Below the pieces are notes generated by a model. That model was not told the DNA's origin and ran no database searches. It saw only the letters and a program-made list of their open reading frames with translations. Position numbers and translations under genes: made by a program. From positions 62,001 through 126,000 of the forward strand of contig JAFTJE010000019.1 in assembly GCA_017456545.1 (NCBI GenBank): a DNA stretch of 64,000 bases, written 5' to 3'. Positions 17,099 to 24,953 of this stretch are shown here, piece by piece; the stretch's first letter is position 1, and every line of letters begins with the position of its first letter. The DNA comes from Clostridia bacterium (lineage in GTDB: Bacteria; Bacillota; Clostridia; Oscillospirales; CAG-272).

Positions 17099-19036
17099 TT
17101 AGTCGATATTCATTAAAATGGGCAGTATTACAGGCTTACGCTTTGTTTCTGCATATATGAACTTTGCTATCGCTGATTTCATTATTCCCTTGAGCTCATT
17201 CCACTCACGGATTCCTTTATTAAGTGCTTCTATCAAGGCAGTGGTAGCTATTGATTTTGCACCTCCAACCAGCTCTTCGCTTTCTCTGACATATACAAAT
17301 CCACGGGATATTATCTCGGGACCGGACATAAGCATACCCATATCCATAGATATAGTAGCTACGGCAATAATCAGACCGTTTTCTGCAAGATTTTTTCTGT
17401 CACGGAGAACAATGTTTCCAACATCGCCTATTCCTGAGCCGTCTATTAATATTTTGCCTGCAGGGACAACGCCGTTAAATCTTGCTCCGTTTTCGTCAAT
17501 TTCGATAATTCTTCCAATATCGGAAACGAATATGTTTTCGGGTATCATACCCATCTCCTCGGCAAGCTCCTTGTGTCTTATGAGATGACGGAATTCACCG
17601 TGCACAGGCATAAAATACTTCGGCTTGGTAAGAGCATGCATCAGCTTGAGCTCCTCCTGACAAGCATGACCTGAAACATGTACCTCCACAGAGGAGTCGT
17701 GATATACATTTACACCACGACGATACATTTCATTAACTATTTTACCAACAAGAGGCTCGTTACCCGGAATAGCACTGGAGCTGAGTACTACAAGATCCTT
17801 ATCCGTGAGTACGACTCTGTCGTGCTCAGAAAATGCCATACGGTACAGGGCAGACATGGGCTCCCCTTGGCTTCCCGTTGTTACAATAGTAAGCTTTTCC
17901 GGTGGGTACTTTTTAATTTCGTCAATATCTATTATTACACCGGCAGGTACATTCATATATCCAAGACGGACAGCAGCATTTATAACATTAAGCATGCTGC
18001 GTCCCGTTAATGCAACCTTTCTTCCATGCCGTACACTGGAGTTTATAATTTGCTGAACTCTATGTACATTGGAAGAGAAGGTGGCAATAATAATACGCTT
18101 GTCAGTGGCTGAGGAATAGATTTTTTCAAGAGATACACCAACCTTGCTTTCAGACGGGGTGTAGCCGGGGCGTTCTACATTTGTGGATTCGCAAAGGAGC
18201 ATAATTATACCATCCTTACCGAGCTGACCTATTCTTGTTATATCCATCATTTCACTTTCAATAGGGTTGGTATCTAGCTTGAAGTCGCCCGTATGGAATA
18301 TAAGACCCTGTGGAGTTGAGATAGCAAGAGCACATGCATCTGCAATCGAGTGGTTTACACGGACAAATTCGATTGCAAAGTGCCCAAGGGTAATCGTATC
18401 ACCGGCTGAGACGGTATTTAGCTTTGCATTTTGGAGTAGCTTGTGTTCCATAAGCTTGTTTTCGAGAATGCCAAGAGAGAGTCTTGTACCATATACAGGT
18501 ACATTCATGCTCTTTAACAGATAGGGAAGAGAACCAATGTGGTCCTCATGACCATGGGTAATAAGCACTCCCTTCACCTTATCTACATTATTCTGAAGAT
18601 AAGTAAAATCTGGAATTACGAGGTCAACACCCAGCATATCATCATCGGGGAAACCTATACCGCAATCGATAACAATTATATCGTTTTCACATTCGATACA
18701 GGTTATATTCTTGCCAATTTCATTAAGTCCACCAAGGGAGAATATTTTTACCTTAGGCAATTTTTTTCTTTTGCTTGTTGGTTTTTTTGCTTTTCCTGAG
18801 GTGATTTTTTTCTTCGCCTTTTCTGTAACTGTAGAAACAGAAGGAGAGGAAAGAAATGCATCAGTAGCATCAAGCTTAAACGAATTGTTTTTTTTAGTTC
18901 TGTTATCAGCTGCATGAACTGGCTCTTGAGCCTTTTTCCTTTTAGGCTGTCTTTGTACATTTTTTGTCTCCGGCTTAGTTGACTTTAACACCTTAGGCTT
19001 TTGCTGTTTTTTAGTTTTTTCTTGATTTTTTACCAT
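17099..19036 (-). CDS. rnj: Ribonuclease J
   Basis: RNase J matures and degrades RNA with 5'-exonuclease and endonuclease activity and binds two zinc ions. The metallo-beta-lactamase motif HGHEDH is at 161-166, inside GVLITHGHEDHIGSLPYLL, and the beta-CASP region includes VSGHACQEELKLM and MPVHGEFRHL. The core starts near residue 95 (KVKIFSLGGLNEIGKN), leaving a Lys-rich N-terminal tail of about 94 residues, so the protein has 645 residues against about 555 in Bacillus. Such a tail could bind RNA or the degradosome; this is inference. I use the ATG at 19036, preceded by AAAGGA; upstream in-frame ATGs have no good ribosome site. Confidence 0.93.
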   Translation of the reverse strand: MVKNQEKTKKQQKPKVLKSTKPETKNVQRQPKRKKAQEPVHAADNRTKKNNSFKLDATDAFLSSPSVSTVTEKAKKKITSGKAKKPTSKRKKLPKVKIFSLGGLNEIGKNITCIECENDIIVIDCGIGFPDDDMLGVDLVIPDFTYLQNNVDKVKGVLITHGHEDHIGSLPYLLKSMNVPVYGTRLSLGILENKLMEHKLLQNAKLNTVSAGDTITLGHFAIEFVRVNHSIADACALAISTPQGLIFHTGDFKLDTNPIESEMMDITRIGQLGKDGIIMLLCESTNVERPGYTPSESKVGVSLEKIYSSATDKRIIIATFSSNVHRVQQIINSSVRHGRKVALTGRSMLNVINAAVRLGYMNVPAGVIIDIDEIKKYPPEKLTIVTTGSQGEPMSALYRMAFSEHDRVVLTDKDLVVLSSSAIPGNEPLVGKIVNEMYRRGVNVYHDSSVEVHVSGHACQEELKLMHALTKPKYFMPVHGEFRHLIRHKELAEEMGMIPENIFVSDIGRIIEIDENGARFNGVVPAGKILIDGSGIGDVGNIVLRDRKNLAENGLIIAVATISMDMGMLMSGPEIISRGFVYVRESEELVGGAKSIATTALIEALNKGIREWNELKGIMKSAIAKFIYAETKRKPVILPILMNID

Positions 19037-19067
19037 ATTTTCCTTTCTGTGCATAGCACGACAAAAG

Positions 19068-19083
19068 ACCGTCTTATGACGGT
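19068..19083 (-). other. Small hairpin in the rnj leader
   Basis: ACCGTC, loop TTAT, GACGGT forms a perfect 6-base-pair hairpin in the 5' leader, about 32 bases before the start codon. It could affect message stability; no known riboswitch is recognised. Confidence 0.4.
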
Positions 19084-19164
19084 AAAGCATAGAGTTCGTA
19101 AGTGTATAAACGGCCCCACCTACGGTATTCTACACAGATATTAAAACGAATGTATGATACTGTT

Positions 19165-19193
19165 ATTTTACCATAAACATCAGATGAAGTCAA
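19165..19193 (-). promoter_or_regulatory. Extended -10 promoter for rnj
   Basis: On the minus strand: TTGACT (19193-19188), 17 bases, TAAAAT (19170-19165) preceded by TGG. It gives a leader of roughly 120 bases. Confidence 0.75.
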
Positions 19194-19196
19194 TAT

Positions 19197-19472
19197 TTAT
19201 AAGAACAAAAGATAAATCGCAAGGAATGATAGAAAACCAATTGCACTACCAAATAAGAAAAGAACAAGTCCGTTTGGACGACGCTTTTTCATTTTTACCT
19301 GACGGGTTGTACCGGTGTAGCTGTTTACAATAGATGTAGCTTCATTTATTATATCTCTTTCGCATATAGCAGGGTGTGTAATATCTCTTTTAAGTACGAA
19401 ATATGCTTCCTCGAATAAATCATTTTGTGTGTCCTTTATTTGTATAATTTTTTTTTGACATCCCCTTATCAT
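19197..19472 (-). CDS. Small tail-anchored hypothetical protein
   Basis: A 91-residue protein. The N-terminal two thirds look soluble (IIQIKDTQNDLFEEAYFVLKR is the most distinctive stretch, and I have a general memory of similar stretches in other clostridial hypothetical proteins). The C-terminal 25 residues form a single hydrophobic helix preceded by KMKKRRPNG, which predicts a cytoplasmic N-terminus and membrane-anchored tail. No function is known to me. AGAGGA precedes the ATG. It lies between spmAB and the rnj promoter on the same strand. Confidence 0.65.
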   Translation of the reverse strand: MIRGCQKKIIQIKDTQNDLFEEAYFVLKRDITHPAICERDIINEATSIVNSYTGTTRQVKMKKRRPNGLVLFLFGSAIGFLSFLAIYLLFL

Positions 19473-19520
19473 ATATATCCTCTTTCCTGTTTTTATGATT
19501 GTAGACTCAAATTAATATAT

Positions 19521-20051
19521 TTATTCAAAAAACAAACGGCACAGGATACAGGATAAAAATATACAAAGCAATGAGGATAAAATAGCACAGGGAAGAGCAT
19601 GCCGTGTTTTTTTGATACCGGTTGATGAAAAATAAACGCTAATTACATAAAATGCTGTATCGGAGGAGGACATAATTACAGCTCCGCAAAGAGAAGCAAA
19701 GGAGTCTATACCACTACTTTCTATGAGACTTTCATATGAAGCAATAGAAGCTCCGGATGACAATGGGCGAGTAATTATAAGGGGTAATAGCTCTGTTGGA
19801 ATCTTCAAAAAAACAAACACGGGGTCGAGGGTTTTTGATAAAATACTAATTGCTCCACTGGAAGACAGCATATTAACGCCGACAATAAGTAGACAAAGAC
19901 TTGGGAGTATATTAAAGGAAGAACGAATCCCATCCTTAGCTCCTGTGATAAATACAGATGTATAATCCTTTTTTCTGCTGCCCAGTATTAAGGCAAAAAT
20001 GAGTATTATAATCGGTAATGTAAAAGCAGATATTTTATTAAGAATTGTCAT
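19521..20051 (-). CDS. spmB: Spore maturation protein B
   Basis: A 176-residue membrane protein of the nucleoside-recognition/Gate family, with helices at about 8-25, 45-65, 85-105 and near the C-terminus, and the Gate-type motif RPLSSGAS. SpmA and SpmB act together and are needed for normal dehydration of the spore core in Bacillus. It overlaps spmA by 14 bases, so the two are translationally coupled. The length is normal for the family. Confidence 0.93.
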   Translation of the reverse strand: MTILNKISAFTLPIIILIFALILGSRKKDYTSVFITGAKDGIRSSFNILPSLCLLIVGVNMLSSSGAISILSKTLDPVFVFLKIPTELLPLIITRPLSSGASIASYESLIESSGIDSFASLCGAVIMSSSDTAFYVISVYFSSTGIKKTRHALPCAILSSLLCIFLSCILCRLFFE

Positions 20052-20619
20052 TTCTTCTACCTAATAATTTTGATAGTAAAACAGCAAAAATCATACACGC
20101 CCCCGAGCAAATCCATACAGGTACAATTATTTCATATGTAATTTGTGCTCCATGTGCAGTTCTCAAAGCAAGTACAGTTGTTGGTACAAGATTAAAGCAG
20201 GCACAACCCATTACACATAGGGTAACCATATCGTTAGAGGCTATGGTGTCTGTGCTATTTTTACTAAGCTCCTTCATTGCTTTGATTCCAAGAGGTGTTG
20301 CCGCATTTGATATTCCAAGAAGATTAGCACTGACACAAGCTGTGATTTCCTCTTTTGCCACTCCCTTAGAAAACGAATCTGGAAAAATTTTTTTAAGGAT
20401 AGGAGAGAGTACTTTAGACAAAATTTTTATACAGCCACTTTCCTTAAGCACATTCATTATTCCACTCCATAGTGCCATCATTCCCATTAGTGAAAATGTG
20501 ACAGAAACACTCTTTGAGGCTCCATCAATTATTCCCTGGCATAGGGATTCCATATTATTGGTTATGCATGCAATTAAAAAAGATATAAAAGCGATTACAG
20601 AAAAGATTTTACCTATCAT
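20038..20619 (-). CDS. spmA: Spore maturation protein A
   Basis: A 193-residue membrane protein. LLGISNAATPLGIKAMKEL is the family signature, and the N-terminal half (MIGKIFSVIAFISFLIACITN, then SVTFSLMGMMALWSGIMNV) carries two helices typical of SpmA. It acts with SpmB in spore-core dehydration. It is divergent from the AbrB-like gene. I see no convincing sigma-E or sigma-A promoter for it in the 118-base gap. Confidence 0.93.
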   Translation of the reverse strand: MIGKIFSVIAFISFLIACITNNMESLCQGIIDGASKSVSVTFSLMGMMALWSGIMNVLKESGCIKILSKVLSPILKKIFPDSFSKGVAKEEITACVSANLLGISNAATPLGIKAMKELSKNSTDTIASNDMVTLCVMGCACFNLVPTTVLALRTAHGAQITYEIIVPVWICSGACMIFAVLLSKLLGRRNDNS

Positions 20620-20675
20620 TTGTTTTCCTCATATGTTGCATATTTGTAAAAAATGTAAAAAAATGTCAAATTTGG

Positions 20676-20704
20676 TTGACACACACTTAAATACATGTTA
20701 AAAT
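20676..20704 (+). promoter_or_regulatory. Extended -10 promoter for the AbrB-like gene
   Basis: TTGACA (20676-20681), 17 bases, TAAAAT (20699-20704) with TGT before it. The start codon is 33 bases downstream. Confidence 0.8.
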
Positions 20705-20737
20705 AAAATAAAAAATCAATATCAAAAGGAGAAGCAT

Positions 20738-20980
20738 ATGAATTCTACAGGAATTACAAGAAAAGTGGATGATTTGGGTAGAATAGTTCTTCCCATGGAA
20801 ATTCGCAACAAGTTTGATATCAACCCCAAGGATGCCCTTGAAATTTTTATCGACGGTGACAAAATTGTGCTTAAAAAATATGAGCCCTGCTGTATCTTCT
20901 GTGGGAATATGGCAGACAACATTCTTTTTTGCGAAAAAAGAGTATGTAAGGATTGCATAAGTAAACTACATAATTCATAA
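20738..20980 (+). CDS. AbrB/SpoVT-type transition-state regulator with a Cys4 tail
   Basis: The first 48 of 80 residues are a swapped-hairpin AbrB domain: GITRKVDDLGRIVLPMEIRN, then DALEIFIDGDKIVLKKYEP. The last 30 hold four spaced cysteines, CIFC ... C(EKRV)CKDC, which could bind zinc; this tail is common in clostridial AbrB-like proteins and absent from Bacillus AbrB. The family binds DNA as a dimer or tetramer and represses stationary-phase and sporulation genes. Targets cannot be read here, but it diverges from spmAB. AAAGGAGAAG precedes the ATG. Confidence 0.88.
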   Translation: MNSTGITRKVDDLGRIVLPMEIRNKFDINPKDALEIFIDGDKIVLKKYEPCCIFCGNMADNILFCEKRVCKDCISKLHNS

Positions 20981-21027
20981 AAAATTGTATTCGAGAAACC
21001 TTTATTTATTACAAACGGAGAGTAATT

Positions 21028-23316
21028 ATGGAAAATATTTTGAAATACGGTATGAGTGCCAGAGTATTTGAGGAGGCAATGCCCCTTGGAAACGGTCAGC
21101 TTGGGGCTATGGTCTATGGACGAACGGATAAGGAAAGAATTTCATTAAATCATGATACACTCTGGTCAGGAAAGCCAGGGCAGACTATGGTTGATGGGGC
21201 ATATGAGGCCAATGAGCTGGCAAAGCAGCTTGTTATGGAAGGAAAGAACGGAGATGCACAGTGGAAGCTTGAAAGAGGTTTTTCCGGTACATGGTTAAAC
21301 TCTTATCTTTTCCTGGGTACCCTTTATATTGAGAGACTCGGCTCCAAGGGAAATCCCACCAGCTATATACGCACATTAGATCTTGAAAATTCCATTGTCA
21401 ATGTGAAGTATACAGAGGATGGAATTAATTTTGAAAGAGAATATTTTGTATCATTTCCCCACAACTGTATGATGGTAAAGCTCCATTCGTCAGAGCCCGT
21501 TACATATGAGCTTACAGGAGACTGTATCGGTAAGAGTGCAGTTACAGCGTCTCCCGATAAGCTGTACCTTGTAGGCGAGTGTCCATCTCAAATAGCTCCC
21601 GAATATGCAAGCAATGAAAAGCCTATTATCTACGACGGCGAGGGAGTTAAGGTAACAGGAATTGCAAAAATCCTTTGTGACGGCAAGAGTGAGTACGGCT
21701 GGGAAAAGGTTATTATTAAGGATTCCACCGATGTTACACTGTATTTTTGTGCAGAAACAAGCTTTGTTGCTTTTGATAAGCTACCAAATAAGCCTACATT
21801 CAAGCCTTGTCTCGAAAGAATAGAAAAGCTTTCTGAAAAATCCTATAATAGCATTCGAGCTGATCATATCAGGGATGTAACCGAGCTTTACAATAGGGTT
21901 TCCGTTGACTTCGGTGGAGAAGTAAGCGATAGATTCACCAATGAACGCTTGGCGGACGAGGATAAGGAAATCGGACTTTGCGAGCTCCTCTATAATTTTG
22001 GTAGGTATCTTATAATTGCATCCTCCCGTGAGGGCTCTAAGGCAACCAATCTTCAGGGTATCTGGAACGAGAAGTTCTATCCTGCGTGGTCATCCAACTA
22101 CACAGTAAATATTAATACGGAGATGAACTATTGGCCCGTTCTTATGTCTAATCTTGTAAATTGTAATCTTCCCATAGTGGACCTTGTAAAAAATGTCAGC
22201 GTTAACGGAGAAGAGACAGCTAAGAATTTCTATCATGCTAAGGGATTTACATCCCATCATAATATTGACCTTTGGGCAAACACAACTCCTGTAGGTAACA
22301 AGAGAGCAGGCTGTGCCGGATATGCATATTGGAATGGCTCATCTGGTTGGCTTTGCCGTCATCTTTTTGAGCATTATGAGTATACACTTGATAAGAAATT
22401 CCTGGCAGAGACTGCATATCCGATAATGAAAAAATGTGCAGAATTTTATCTTGACATAATGACAGAGTATGATAACAAGCTTATAGTATGTCCTTCCACA
22501 TCTCCCGAAAATGCTTTTAACAAGGACGGCTACGGTACATCTATTGCACTTTATACAGCAATGTCACAGGGTATTGTTGAGGATCTCTTCAGAAATATTA
22601 CCGAGAGTGCTAAGGTGCTTGGCATTGATGACGGTTTTACAAGAGAGATAGAGGCAAAAACTCCTATGCTTAATGTATATGAAATAGGCTCCGACGGACA
22701 GCTGCTCGAATATGATGAGGAGTATGAGGAAAGAGATATTCACCACAGGCATGTATCTCATCTTTACGGTATGTATCCCGGCACGCTTATTACTACAGAA
22801 AGCACACCGGAGCTTGCACAGGCTTGTCGCCGTACTCTCGAAAGAAGAGGAGATGAGAGCACAGGCTGGAGCATGGGCTGGAAGGTATGCCTATGGTCTA
22901 AGCTCAAGGATGGAGACAGAGCACTTAAGCTTGTTAAGACACAGCTAAAGCTTGTAGATCCGACAAATGATGATAAGGTATGGGAGGGAGGAGGAACATA
23001 TGCTAATATGTTTGATGCTCATCCTCCGTTCCAGATAGACGGTAATTTTGGTGTAACCGCAGGTATTACACAAATGTTTTTACAGTGTGAGGATGGAAAA
23101 ATTAAGATTCTTCCCGCATTACCCTCCGAGTTCAAAAACGGAAAAATTTGCGGATTATTGGCAAAAGGCAATATTAAGGTCGATATAGAGTGGAAAGACT
23201 CGAAACTTTCTTCTCTTAAATTGTCAACACCTACCGACCAAACAGCTATAATTAATATAGACGGTAAGGATATTAAGGTTGAGCTTACCGCTAATAAGGA
23301 GCTTATAGTTGCTTAA
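21028..23316 (+). CDS. Glycoside hydrolase family 95 (alpha-L-fucosidase-like)
   Basis: GH95 enzymes release fucose, mainly alpha-1,2-linked, by inversion; a few act on alpha-L-galactosides. The 762-residue protein shows the family start (EEAMPLGNGQLGAMVYG, LNHDTLWSG) and core motifs NLQGIWNEKFYPAWSSNYT, NINTEMNYWP (N361-I-N363) and DGNFGVTAG (D671 on). The N-I-N asparagines and this Asp probably match the general-base network of the Bifidobacterium enzyme. There is no signal peptide, so it acts in the cytoplasm on imported oligosaccharides. It follows the AbrB-like gene by 47 bases and precedes a D-amino-acid aminotransferase. A GGAG ribosome site is present. Confidence 0.9.
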   Translation: MENILKYGMSARVFEEAMPLGNGQLGAMVYGRTDKERISLNHDTLWSGKPGQTMVDGAYEANELAKQLVMEGKNGDAQWKLERGFSGTWLNSYLFLGTLYIERLGSKGNPTSYIRTLDLENSIVNVKYTEDGINFEREYFVSFPHNCMMVKLHSSEPVTYELTGDCIGKSAVTASPDKLYLVGECPSQIAPEYASNEKPIIYDGEGVKVTGIAKILCDGKSEYGWEKVIIKDSTDVTLYFCAETSFVAFDKLPNKPTFKPCLERIEKLSEKSYNSIRADHIRDVTELYNRVSVDFGGEVSDRFTNERLADEDKEIGLCELLYNFGRYLIIASSREGSKATNLQGIWNEKFYPAWSSNYTVNINTEMNYWPVLMSNLVNCNLPIVDLVKNVSVNGEETAKNFYHAKGFTSHHNIDLWANTTPVGNKRAGCAGYAYWNGSSGWLCRHLFEHYEYTLDKKFLAETAYPIMKKCAEFYLDIMTEYDNKLIVCPSTSPENAFNKDGYGTSIALYTAMSQGIVEDLFRNITESAKVLGIDDGFTREIEAKTPMLNVYEIGSDGQLLEYDEEYEERDIHHRHVSHLYGMYPGTLITTESTPELAQACRRTLERRGDESTGWSMGWKVCLWSKLKDGDRALKLVKTQLKLVDPTNDDKVWEGGGTYANMFDAHPPFQIDGNFGVTAGITQMFLQCEDGKIKILPALPSEFKNGKICGLLAKGNIKVDIEWKDSKLSSLKLSTPTDQTAIINIDGKDIKVELTANKELIVA

Positions 23317-23329
23317 TCGGAGGTAGCAT

Positions 23330-24169
23330 ATGAATAATTTGGGATATTATAACGGTAAAATAGGACTCATTGAGGAAATGAGTATTCCTATGACAGACAG
23401 GGCTTTTTACTTCGGTGACGGAGTTTATGAGGCGGTGTTGTGCCGTAATAATATCCCATATCTTTTGTCACTCCATATTGACAGATTATACACTAACTGT
23501 CAGACTCTTAACATACATATTCCAATGGATAAAAAATCAATGGCGAAGCTTATTTGCAGCCTTGTAAAAAGGGTGGACTCATATGAAAAATTTATCTATT
23601 TCCATGTTTCCAGAGGAAGTGCATTAAGGAGTCATATATATGAAATTACCGATGGAAATTTGTGTATAATGATTACCCCATTTACCGTTGGTAATCTTAG
23701 CGAAAGAGTTAATACTGTGACCTATAATGACATAAGATATCAGATGTGCAATATAAAAACGCTGAATCTTCTACCCAGTGTTTTAGCTGCCCAGTATGCA
23801 AAGGAAAACAATTGCGACGAAGCAATATTTGTCCGGGATGGAATGATAACTGAGGGGTCCCATTGCAATGTGTCTATATTGAAGGAAAATCTGTTGATAA
23901 CACACCCTGCCGATTGTTATATTTTACCGGGAGTTGCACGGGCTAAGCTTATTAAGTATGCTCTTGAAGAGGGGATTACTGTTTGCGAGAGAAGGTATAA
24001 AAAAGAGGAAATGATGGAGGCGGATGAGGTGCTGATAACAAGCACAGGAAAAATAATCAGAGCAGTAGGGGCAGTTGACGGAGTGGCTGTGGGTGGTAAA
24101 AGTAAGTCGATTTTTTCCAGACTTTGCGAACGAATGTACAGCGACTATATAGCTTCAACAGGTGGGTGA
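23330..24169 (+). CDS. dat: D-amino-acid aminotransferase (class IV)
   Basis: A 279-residue PLP enzyme of fold type IV. DRAFYFGDGVYEAV, HIDRLYTNC, NIKTLNLLPSVLA (PLP lysine K143) and EGSHCNVSI match D-alanine aminotransferase (Dat) block for block; branched-chain and 4-amino-4-deoxychorismate relatives fit less well. Dat makes D-glutamate from D-alanine and 2-oxoglutarate for cell-wall synthesis. It starts 13 bases after the GH95 gene, with GGAGGTAGC upstream, so the two probably share a transcript although their functions are not obviously linked. Confidence 0.85.
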   Translation: MNNLGYYNGKIGLIEEMSIPMTDRAFYFGDGVYEAVLCRNNIPYLLSLHIDRLYTNCQTLNIHIPMDKKSMAKLICSLVKRVDSYEKFIYFHVSRGSALRSHIYEITDGNLCIMITPFTVGNLSERVNTVTYNDIRYQMCNIKTLNLLPSVLAAQYAKENNCDEAIFVRDGMITEGSHCNVSILKENLLITHPADCYILPGVARAKLIKYALEEGITVCERRYKKEEMMEADEVLITSTGKIIRAVGAVDGVAVGGKSKSIFSRLCERMYSDYIASTGG

Positions 24170-24258
24170 TACAGTAATTAATTAATGGTTTCGGTTAAAA
24201 TCACCAAATTTGAGCAAAAAAAAATATTTTTTTCTATAACTATACTATACAAACTATA

Positions 24259-24288
24259 TTGACAAAACTTGAGTATTTATGATACAAT
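24259..24288 (+). promoter_or_regulatory. Promoter of the purine operon
   Basis: TTGACA (24259-24264), 18 bases, TACAAT (24283-24288) with TGA before the -10. Transcription would start at about 24295, at the first base of the riboswitch. Confidence 0.75.
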
Positions 24289-24295
24289 ATTACAG

Positions 24296-24383
24296 GTAAA
24301 GGTTTTTGTGACTGACGGAAGCGGATAACCGCATGGAAGCAAAAATCACTTGTATGTCGACCGTCTGGGCAGCTCTACCTTTA
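24296..24383 (+). ncRNA. ZTP (ZMP/ZTP, pfl) riboswitch
   Basis: The aptamer shows both conserved halves of the pfl motif: GTGACTGACGG at 24308-24318 and CCGTCTGGGCA at 24361-24371. An outer helix is formed by TAAAGGT (24297-24303) with ACCTTTA (24377-24383). A local hairpin, GCGGATAACCGC, lies between the halves. pfl riboswitches bind ZMP/ZTP, which build up when AICAR cannot be formylated, and turn on purine and one-carbon genes. The position, directly at the start of a purine operon whose first gene is purE, is one of the classic contexts. Confidence 0.92.
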
Positions 24384-24404
24384 TGGGGTGGACTGTCCTT
24401 TTTT
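24368..24404 (+). terminator. Riboswitch-controlled terminator
   Basis: GGCAGCTCTACC (24368-24379) can pair with GGTGGACTGTCC (24387-24398), with small bulges and one wobble, followed by six T. Its 5' arm overlaps the conserved GGGCA and the outer helix of the aptamer, so ligand binding and termination are mutually exclusive. That predicts an ON switch. Confidence 0.8.
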
Positions 24405-24435
24405 ACTTTGTAAAATTTTTGATAAGGAGATAGAT

Positions 24436-24930
24436 ATGAAAAAGGTTGCAATTATTATGGGTAGCGACAGCGATTTGCCCATAGTTGAAAAGGGAATTAA
24501 TGTGCTTAAGGAATATGAGGTTCCTTTTGAGGTTCATGTATACTCAGCACACAGAACACCGGTTGAAACTGCTGAGTTTGTTAAAAACGCAAAGGATAAC
24601 GGATTTGGTGTAATTATTGCCGCAGCAGGCATGGCGGCTCATTTGGCAGGTGCTATTGCCGCTAATACTGTTATTCCTGTTATAGGTATTCCTGTGTCCT
24701 GCAAGAATACAGGTGGTATGGACGCATTACTTGCAACTGTGCAGATGCCCTCCGGTATTCCTGTTGCAACGGTAGCTATAGACGGAGCAGCAAATGCAGC
24801 TATACTTGCTATACAAATGCTTGCCCTCTCAGATGACGGTCTTTATGCAAAGCTCGTAGAGGCAAGAAAAAAGGGAACAGAGAAGGTCCTTGCAAAGAAC
24901 AAGGAAATTGAAGAAAAATTTAACAAATAA
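24436..24930 (+). CDS. purE: 5-(carboxyamino)imidazole ribonucleotide mutase PurE
   Basis: PurE moves the carboxyl group from N5-CAIR to C4 to give CAIR in purine synthesis. The 164-residue protein has the active-site stretch [17 protein letters not shown], and the [12 protein letters not shown] loop, as in class I enzymes. No purK lies in the operon; it may be elsewhere, or the enzyme may use bicarbonate-derived substrate as proposed for some PurE proteins. The start is the ATG at 24436 after AAGGAG; an in-frame GTG at 24388 lies inside the terminator hairpin and is rejected. First gene of the purine operon. Confidence 0.95.
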   Translation: MKKVAIIMGSDSDLPIVEKGINVLKEYEVPFEVHVYSAHRTPVETAEFVKNAKDNGFGVIIAAAGMAAHLAGAIAANTVIPVIGIPVSCKNTGGMDALLATVQMPSGIPVATVAIDGAANAAILAIQMLALSDDGLYAKLVEARKKGTEKVLAKNKEIEEKFNK

Positions 24931-24953
24931 GTTTAACTTATAGGAGATAAAAT

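Noticed and set aside
20045..20701. 218-codon open frame opposite spmA
   Set aside because: spmA and spmB are certain on the minus strand, and this frame runs into the promoter of the AbrB-like gene.
24388..24435. GTG start extending purE upstream
   Set aside because: It lies inside the riboswitch terminator and gives residues unrelated to PurE.
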